DNA of 34,748 nucleotides from IMG/VR virus record IMGVR_UViG_3300042154_000420, positions 1 through 34,748 of that record; one strand, given 5' to 3'. The notes beneath the pieces were generated by a model, which worked only from the letters and a program-made list of their open reading frames with translations, was not told the DNA's origin and searched no databases. Shown piece after piece: positions 29,556-34,748 of this stretch. Numbering within the stretch: the stretch's first letter is position 1; every line of letters begins with the position of its first letter. The translations under genes and the position numbers were made by a program. Source of the DNA: a virus.

Positions 29556-30247
29556 TTTGTCCAATTGTCATTGCCACTGTCAAGGGCCATGGCCTAGCGG
29601 TGCTGCTGGAATCCATCAAGCAATACGCGCCAGAGTGTCCGGTCTACTTGCGCGGCCCAGAGTCGGTGATTGAGAATTTCCAAGCCGATCTGAAGATTTA
29701 TGGCCAGCCAAGGAACTTTGGCGAGGACTATAACGAGATCATCGAGGCGGCGCTCAAAGACTGGTCATCGTGCATTGTGGCCAATGACGACATAGTGCTG
29801 ACCCCCACCAGCGTGAAGGTGCTGATGGAGGATGTGGCCATTGTCAGGACCATGAACAGCTACAAAGCTGGGTGGGTCGCGGCAAGGTGCGATGCGGCCA
29901 GACCTTGTCAAAATGTGCGGATCAGTGAGCCAAATGAAAGGCTCAACTTCTACAAATTCCCGTCTGAGTCCCACATCAAACTGGTCCAAGAGATCAGCCC
30001 CATATTTGCATGGATATCAAGTGATGCATTTGGGGAGGCAAAGTTTCCCCCTCTGAATTGGTACAGTGACGATGTGCATTGTATGGACTTAATCCAAAAA
30101 GGCTATGGCCATTATGTGAGTGCTAGTTATGTCCACCACATTGGCTCAAACACCATTGGCATGAATGCACAAAAACTGCATGAAGAAGCGCTGCCATGGC
30201 TCAGAGAAAACCGACCAAATTATGCGAGTGCCTGGTTTGATTCTTAA
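29552..30247 (+). CDS. GT-A-type glycosyltransferase
   Basis: 231 residues from ATG 29552 (ATGA overlap). CPIVIATVKGHGLAVLLESI, EDYNEIIEAALKDWSSCIVA followed by the N-D-D metal motif (NDDIVLTP), and a late WYSDDVHCMDLIQKGYGHYV. This is the layout of family-2-like GT-A transferases. Acceptor unknown. A SAM methyltransferase overlaps its 3' end by 26 bases, so the two may modify the same glycan. Confidence 0.8.
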   Translation: MICPIVIATVKGHGLAVLLESIKQYAPECPVYLRGPESVIENFQADLKIYGQPRNFGEDYNEIIEAALKDWSSCIVANDDIVLTPTSVKVLMEDVAIVRTMNSYKAGWVAARCDAARPCQNVRISEPNERLNFYKFPSESHIKLVQEISPIFAWISSDAFGEAKFPPLNWYSDDVHCMDLIQKGYGHYVSASYVHHIGSNTIGMNAQKLHEEALPWLRENRPNYASAWFDS

Positions 30248-30755
30248 CCTTGGGTCTGGCAAAGACTGGAATCCTGAGTATCTGAATGCAGATATACAGG
30301 CCAGCAAGAATCCTGACTGGCTGGTCGATATCAGCAAGGTCAAGTGGGGCGACACGCTAAAGACGCGATTTGGGCAGCTGGAGATCGTGCCAGGTATGTT
30401 TGAGGCCATTGTGGCCAATGATGTGCTGGAACACATCCCCAATCTGGTCGATGCCATGACCAACTGCAAAGAGCTGCTGAAGGTGGGCGGTGAGATGCGG
30501 ATTCATGTGCCTTATGACCTGAGTCTTGGCGCTTGGCAAGACCCAACCCATGTCAGGGCGTTTAACGAGAATTCTTGGCGGTATTACACCGATTGGCACT
30601 GGTACTTGGGCTGGCCAGATCGGTTTGAGCTGACAACGCTGGAAATGAGGCTCTCAAAGGTGGGAGAAGCACTAGAATTGCCACAAGACGAAATCATCCG
30701 CACGCCACGCGCTGTGGACTCCATGTATGTGGTTCTTACAAAGGTCAAGCCATGA
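30222..30755 (+). CDS. Class I SAM-dependent methyltransferase
   Basis: 177 residues from ATG 30222. Motif I LILNLGSGKDWNPEYLNADI, then FEAIVANDVLEHIPNLVDAM (motif II/post-II) and LLKVGGEMRIHVPYDLSLGA (motif III). The PTHVRAFNENSWRYY segment and the C-terminus SMYVVLTKVKP agree with the methyltransferase-11/23 type often found beside phage glycosyltransferases. Small-molecule or glycan methylation is more likely than DNA methylation. Start is not certain because the ribosome site is weak. Confidence 0.82.
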   Translation: MRVPGLILNLGSGKDWNPEYLNADIQASKNPDWLVDISKVKWGDTLKTRFGQLEIVPGMFEAIVANDVLEHIPNLVDAMTNCKELLKVGGEMRIHVPYDLSLGAWQDPTHVRAFNENSWRYYTDWHWYLGWPDRFELTTLEMRLSKVGEALELPQDEIIRTPRAVDSMYVVLTKVKP

Positions 30756-32965
30756 TTGAAAACATTACCGACAACTTATCCACCGACATTGCAGCCAAAG
30801 AGCCAATGGATGATGCAGAACTGCAAGCGATCATTACCCAAGATTTGGTCGATGCGGTGAGCTATGTGGACAGTGATCTGTCCCCCACACGCGCCAAAGG
30901 GACTGAATACTATCGCGGTGATTTATTCGGCAATGAGGTCGAAGGCAACAGCAAGGTGGTGGCCATGGAGGTGCGGGATACTGTCTCGGCCATGCTGCCA
31001 AGCCTGATGCGGGTTTTCTTTAATTCTGAGAATGTGGTGGAATTTTCGCCCAGGGGACCCGAGGATACTAAGATGGCCCAACAGGCCACCGACTATGCTA
31101 ATTATATTTTCCAGAACGACAATTCTGGATTTTTAACGACCTATGCGATTTTTAAGGATGCACTGGTTCGCAAATGCGGCATAGCGAAATTCTGGTGGGA
31201 GGATGAAGAGAAGGTCCGAATTGAAGAGTACACCGGCCTCGATGACCAGACCCTAGAAATGCTCATGCAAGAGCCTGGTGGTGAGGTCAAGATCGTGGTC
31301 TCTTACCCAGACCCAAGCATTGATGAAATGCAGATCAGCACTGTTGACCCCATGACTGGCCAGCCGGTTATGGCGCCACCCGCCATGGTCCATGATGTGC
31401 AGATCAAGCGCATCACAAAGGATGGCCGGATCAGGATCATGGCCGTGCCACCCGAAGAGCTACTACTGGACAGACGCGCCAGATCGTTTGATGACGCGAC
31501 CATCATTGCCCACCGACAAATGGCCACCATGGCTGACTTGTTGGCCATGGGCTATGACCAGGATGAGATTGAAGAGAATCTGTCAACGACAGACTTGGAC
31601 AGCAATGACGAGTATTTGGCGCGTCAGCCACTGTCCACGACATTTGGCACAAATGACGCTGCCAACCCAATGATGCGCAGAGTGCTTTACATCGAGGCTT
31701 ATTCCCGTGTTGACTATGATGGTGATGGCATTGCAGAGCTGCGCAAGGTCTGCTGCATGGGTGGCGGCTATAAGGTGGTGCGCAATCTGCCGGCCAGCTA
31801 CATTCCCTTTGCTGACTTTCCCTGCGACCCAGAGCCACACACAAGCCCACTTGAGGCGATGTCGATTTTTGACATCACCCGCGACTTGCAAGAGATCAAG
31901 TCGGAAATACTCAGGAACACATTGGACAGTCTGGCCCAGTCGATTCACCCACGCACAGCGGTGGTCGAAGGCCAAGTCAACATCGACGATGTCTTGAACA
32001 ATGAGACGGGTGCAATTATCAGAATGCGCGCGCCTGGCATGGTCCAGCCATTGACCACGCCATTTGTGGGTCAGGCCGCATTCCCGATGATGGAATACAT
32101 GGACCAGATCAAAGAAGATCGCACCGGCATGAGCAAGGCGGCCATGGGCTTGAATGCTGATGCATTGCAGTCAAGCACCAAGGCGGCAGTCAACGCAACG
32201 ATCAACGCCAGCCAAGGCCGCATTGAACTGACAGCCCGAATCCTGGCTGAAGGCATGAAAAAGCTATTTAAGGGCATTTTGTTCTTGGCCACAACGCACC
32301 AGGACAAAGCTCGCATGGTCAGAATGCGCAACGAGTGGGTGCAGATCGATCCAAGGTTCTGGGACACCAGCATGGATGCCAACATCAATATTGCCTTGGG
32401 CAATGGCGACACCAACGAGAAGCTCCAAGCGCTGATGATGATCATGGCCAAGCAAGAGCAAATCTTGCAGCAGCTTGGCCCAACGAATCCCTTGGTCACG
32501 CCACAGCAGTTCAGCAATACCCTGCGAAAAATCGTAGAGCTATCTGGGTTCAAAGACTCAACCAGCTTTTTCCAAGATATCCCTGCTGACTATGTGCCAC
32601 CACCACCACAGCAAAAGCCAAGCCCCGAAGAGGTGCTGGCCCAAGTGCAGGCTGAGTCCATCAAGGCAGACATCCAAAAGAAGGCTGCCGAGCTTGAACT
32701 AAAGCGCCAGCAGATGATCATGGATGACGATCTGACCCGTGACAAGATGGCCCAAGATATGTATCTCAAAAAGTATGAAATTGAGTTAAAGTACAAATCA
32801 CAGATCAGTACAGCCGAAATTGATGCGGCCCAAAGTATTGATCGTGAAGCAATGCGTCAGCAGGCGCTCTTGGCCCAGCAGCAGGCGGCACAGTTTGTGT
32901 CCCAGCCGCAGCCACCAGCGCCTGAGATGATGCCCCCATCAACCTTTCAAGGAATGGCACAGTAA
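30752..32965 (+). CDS. Portal protein (P22/SU10-like)
   Basis: 737 residues. YVDSDLSPTRAKGTEYYRGD, NSKVVAMEVRDTVSAMLPSL, MRVFFNSENVVEFSPRG, and later RDLQEIKSEILRNTLDSLAQ and EDRTGMSKAAMGLNADALQS are signatures of podophage portals. The C-terminal 120 residues form a Gln/Lys-rich helix (barrel-like) and Pro-rich end. A dodecameric ring at the vertex through which DNA passes. Start in an ATGA overlap. Confidence 0.93.
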   Translation: MIENITDNLSTDIAAKEPMDDAELQAIITQDLVDAVSYVDSDLSPTRAKGTEYYRGDLFGNEVEGNSKVVAMEVRDTVSAMLPSLMRVFFNSENVVEFSPRGPEDTKMAQQATDYANYIFQNDNSGFLTTYAIFKDALVRKCGIAKFWWEDEEKVRIEEYTGLDDQTLEMLMQEPGGEVKIVVSYPDPSIDEMQISTVDPMTGQPVMAPPAMVHDVQIKRITKDGRIRIMAVPPEELLLDRRARSFDDATIIAHRQMATMADLLAMGYDQDEIEENLSTTDLDSNDEYLARQPLSTTFGTNDAANPMMRRVLYIEAYSRVDYDGDGIAELRKVCCMGGGYKVVRNLPASYIPFADFPCDPEPHTSPLEAMSIFDITRDLQEIKSEILRNTLDSLAQSIHPRTAVVEGQVNIDDVLNNETGAIIRMRAPGMVQPLTTPFVGQAAFPMMEYMDQIKEDRTGMSKAAMGLNADALQSSTKAAVNATINASQGRIELTARILAEGMKKLFKGILFLATTHQDKARMVRMRNEWVQIDPRFWDTSMDANINIALGNGDTNEKLQALMMIMAKQEQILQQLGPTNPLVTPQQFSNTLRKIVELSGFKDSTSFFQDIPADYVPPPPQQKPSPEEVLAQVQAESIKADIQKKAAELELKRQQMIMDDDLTRDKMAQDMYLKKYEIELKYKSQISTAEIDAAQSIDREAMRQQALLAQQQAAQFVSQPQPPAPEMMPPSTFQGMAQ

Positions 32966-33229
32966 GTGACAAACGAAGACCAAGTAAGTAAGGGCCGAAA
33001 GGCCAAGCAGCTGCTTGAGGATGAAACCCTCAATGCGGCAATTGCGAAATTAGAAGGCGACCAACTTTGGGCATTTCGTTCATCGAAACCCGAAGAGTCT
33101 GTGAAGCGAGAGACAGCGTGGTGTATGTTGCAGGCCATTGACGGCCTGCGGCAAGAGTTGATCAAGATCATGGACAACGGCAAGATTGCCCAAAACGCTA
33201 TCGTCAAATCACAGAAAAACCTAATTTAA
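32966..33229 (+). CDS. Small helical protein between portal and scaffold, GTG start
   Basis: 87 residues from GTG 32966, which follows the portal TAA directly. GRKAKQLLEDETLNAAIAKL, FRSSKPEESVKRETAWCMLQ. A known small neighbour of podophage portal genes in my memory, of unknown function; a helical head-assembly factor is likely. Confidence 0.75.
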   Translation: MTNEDQVSKGRKAKQLLEDETLNAAIAKLEGDQLWAFRSSKPEESVKRETAWCMLQAIDGLRQELIKIMDNGKIAQNAIVKSQKNLI

Positions 33230-33238
33230 GAAATTACT

Positions 33239-34219
33239 ATGGCAGAAATACAAGCGATGAATATGGCCGATGCGGCCAGTGCTATCTCGGCAATCTTAGC
33301 CCCCGAAAAGGGACAAGTAGAAGTTGACGAGACGCAGCCAGTCGAAGAGTCCGAAGAGGACTTGGAGACAGCGGCTTCTGAGGAAGATGACTCTGGTGTG
33401 GAAGACGCGCCAGATGATGAAACTTCAGAGGAACAGTCAGGGGAAGAGGAAGAGACCGAAGAGGGCGAACAGCCACAGACTTTCACTGTCAAAGTTGACG
33501 GCAAGGAAGTTTCTGTCACGCTAGACGAACTACAAAAGGGCTATTCCAGGACTCAGGACTACACTCGGAAAACGCAGCAAATTGCCGAAGTGCGAAAGCA
33601 AGTCGAGCAAGAGACGTATGCAGTCCGAGCCGAGCGTGAGCAATACGCTCAATTGTTGGGAGCATTGCAAGCCCAACTTCAGTCTTCAGAGCCTCAGATC
33701 GATCTGGATCGTCTTTATCACGAAGACCCGATTGAGTGGGTGAGGCAAAAGGAAGTTATGCGGGAGCGACAAGAGAAATTAGGTGCTATTCAGTCCGAAC
33801 AGCAGCGACTCTCTCAAGTGGCCCAGTATGAACAGCAGCGCGCCATGGAGGCCCAACTTGCCAGCCAGCAAGAAGCTCTCTTGGCAGCCTTACCTGATTG
33901 GAAAGACCCCAAGAAGGCAAAGGCCGAGAAGGCGCTGGTCATTGAGTCTGCGAAGGCAGCAGGCTTTACCGATGAAGACTTGAAGAGCGTTTACGACCAC
34001 CGACTGGTTTTACTGCTGCGCAAAGCGGCACTGTTTGACCAGATGGTAAGTAAGCGCCAAGGCATTAAGCCTGTGGTGAACAATGGCCCACGACCAGCCA
34101 AGCCTGGTGCAGCTGGTCGGGTTTCGACGACAACTGAGAGTACGCGAGCAAAGCAGCGTCTTGCAAAAACTGGCCGTATCGACGATGCGGCTTCTGCAAT
34201 TGAACTTTTATTGAAATGA
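33239..34219 (+). CDS. Capsid scaffolding protein
   Basis: 326 residues. The first 80 residues are highly acidic (VEESEEDLETAASEEDDSGV); then a short beta domain FTVKVDGKEVSVTLDELQKG and GYSRTQDYTRKTQQIAEVRK, a hallmark of phage scaffolds. A long Gln-rich coiled coil follows (about 120-210), and a basic C-terminus (STRAKQRLAKTGRI), where scaffolds contact the shell. It directly precedes the capsid gene. Expected to direct procapsid assembly and leave before packaging. Confidence 0.9.
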   Translation: MAEIQAMNMADAASAISAILAPEKGQVEVDETQPVEESEEDLETAASEEDDSGVEDAPDDETSEEQSGEEEETEEGEQPQTFTVKVDGKEVSVTLDELQKGYSRTQDYTRKTQQIAEVRKQVEQETYAVRAEREQYAQLLGALQAQLQSSEPQIDLDRLYHEDPIEWVRQKEVMRERQEKLGAIQSEQQRLSQVAQYEQQRAMEAQLASQQEALLAALPDWKDPKKAKAEKALVIESAKAAGFTDEDLKSVYDHRLVLLLRKAALFDQMVSKRQGIKPVVNNGPRPAKPGAAGRVSTTTESTRAKQRLAKTGRIDDAASAIELLLK

Positions 34220-34226
34220 GGAAATT

Positions 34227-34748
34227 ATGGCTATCGTAAGTAACACGTTCTTGACCTATTCGGCCAAGGGCATCCGCGAAGACTTGAGCAATATCATCAC
34301 AAATATTGCACCCGAAGAAACCCCTTACATGAGCAACATTGGCCGTGAAAACGTGTCCAACAGCTTGTTTGAGTGGCAAACAGATACATTGGCCAGCGCT
34401 GCTGCCAATGCACAACTTGAGGGTGACGATGTTGCATCGTTTGACTCAGTTACAGCTACTGTGCGTTTGCAAAACTATGCACAGATTTCACGCAAGACAA
34501 TCATCTTGTCAGCCACTGAAGAAGTGGTCAACAAGGCAGGGCGTCGCAGTGAGCTGGCCTACCAAATTTCTAAAAGGGCGAGCGAGCTAAAAAGAGACCA
34601 AGAATTTGTCATGCTCAATAGTGGCATTGCTGTTTCTGGTGACTCTACAACTGCCCGTGTGACTGCTTCTTTGGGTGCGTTTATCAAGACGAACACAGAC
34701 AAGCAGACCAATGGTACTGATCCATCTTACACAACGCTGCCAAACAGC
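34227..34748 (+). CDS. Major capsid protein, 5' part (SU10/DUF5309 type)
   Basis: This is the N-terminal part of the major capsid protein, which forms the icosahedral shell. The ATG at 34227 is preceded by a clear GAGGA ribosome site. The protein starts MAIVSNTFLTYSAKGIREDL and contains IAPEETPYMSNIG, a hallmark of the SU10 major capsid family (DUF5309, HK97 fold). The frame runs off the window and continues at bases 2-526; joined across the circle it is 963 nt, 320 residues, a normal length for the family. The scaffold gene sits directly upstream and the portal before that, the usual head-gene order. The family call comes from remembered sequence features, not a search. Confidence 0.92.
   Translation, partial: MAIVSNTFLTYSAKGIREDLSNIITNIAPEETPYMSNIGRENVSNSLFEWQTDTLASAAANAQLEGDDVASFDSVTATVRLQNYAQISRKTIILSATEEVVNKAGRRSELAYQISKRASELKRDQEFVMLNSGIAVSGDSTTARVTASLGAFIKTNTDKQTNGTDPSYTTLPNS
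34664..34748. repeat. Terminal direct repeat marking genome circularity (right copy)
   Basis: Exact copy of bases 1-85. It lies inside the major capsid gene, and reading from 34748 into base 86 keeps the capsid frame open. Confidence 0.95.

Overview
The window is the complete genome of a small tailed phage, read as a circle. Bases 1-85 are repeated exactly at 34664-34748, and the major capsid gene runs through that join, so the unique genome is 34,663 bp. Genes are tightly packed, most neighbours overlap by ATGA, and base composition is near 50% G+C. No tRNA, integrase, RNA polymerase or DNA polymerase is visible. The structural genes (SU10-type capsid and adaptor, P22-like portal, several internal virion proteins, no tape-measure or long-tail genes) point to a short-tailed podophage. 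The host cannot be read directly; a Gram-negative bacterium is indicated by the Rz/Rz1-type spanin pair, and the style recalls freshwater environmental phages (inference).

Layout. The late genes run on the + strand from about 26055 through the join to 16253: a group of tiny genes, terminase large subunit, small Cys-rich and Lys-rich proteins, a glycosyltransferase and a SAM methyltransferase, portal, scaffold, capsid, a second glycosyltransferase, adaptor, fibre/appendage genes, a lysis and small-membrane-protein cluster (4764-7713: small membrane proteins, holin candidate, embedded Rz/Rz1 pair, GH19 endolysin), a beta-propeller-like tail protein, a GNAT-like protein and a run of Ala/Gly/Gln-rich internal (ejection) proteins. 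From 18630 down to 16254 a seven-gene minus-strand operon carries a C5 cytosine methyltransferase; an eighth ssDNA-binding protein gene (18927-19496) is also on the minus strand. The early/replication genes (19614-25726, +) encode an SNF2-type helicase, a DUF2800 Cas4-like nuclease, a prim-pol/helicase, a VRR-NUC nuclease and the terminase small subunit.

Most notable signals. (1) The methyltransferase gene is overprinted on the same strand by a second, coextensive 269-codon frame whose start and stop fit the neighbouring genes better than the methyltransferase frame does; a run of 13 G lies inside both frames exactly where a slip would exchange their C-terminal halves, just after methyltransferase motif VIII. 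(2) A cluster of five DnaA boxes (three perfect) followed by an A/T tract at 25774-25991 looks like a bacterial oriC carried by a phage that has no polymerase of its own. (3) A hairpin and iteron-like stretch follows the primase-helicase (24366-24540). (4) A hairpin at 21976-22007 buries a Shine-Dalgarno sequence in front of a four-codon leader coupled to a small ORF, and reads as a terminator on the other strand.
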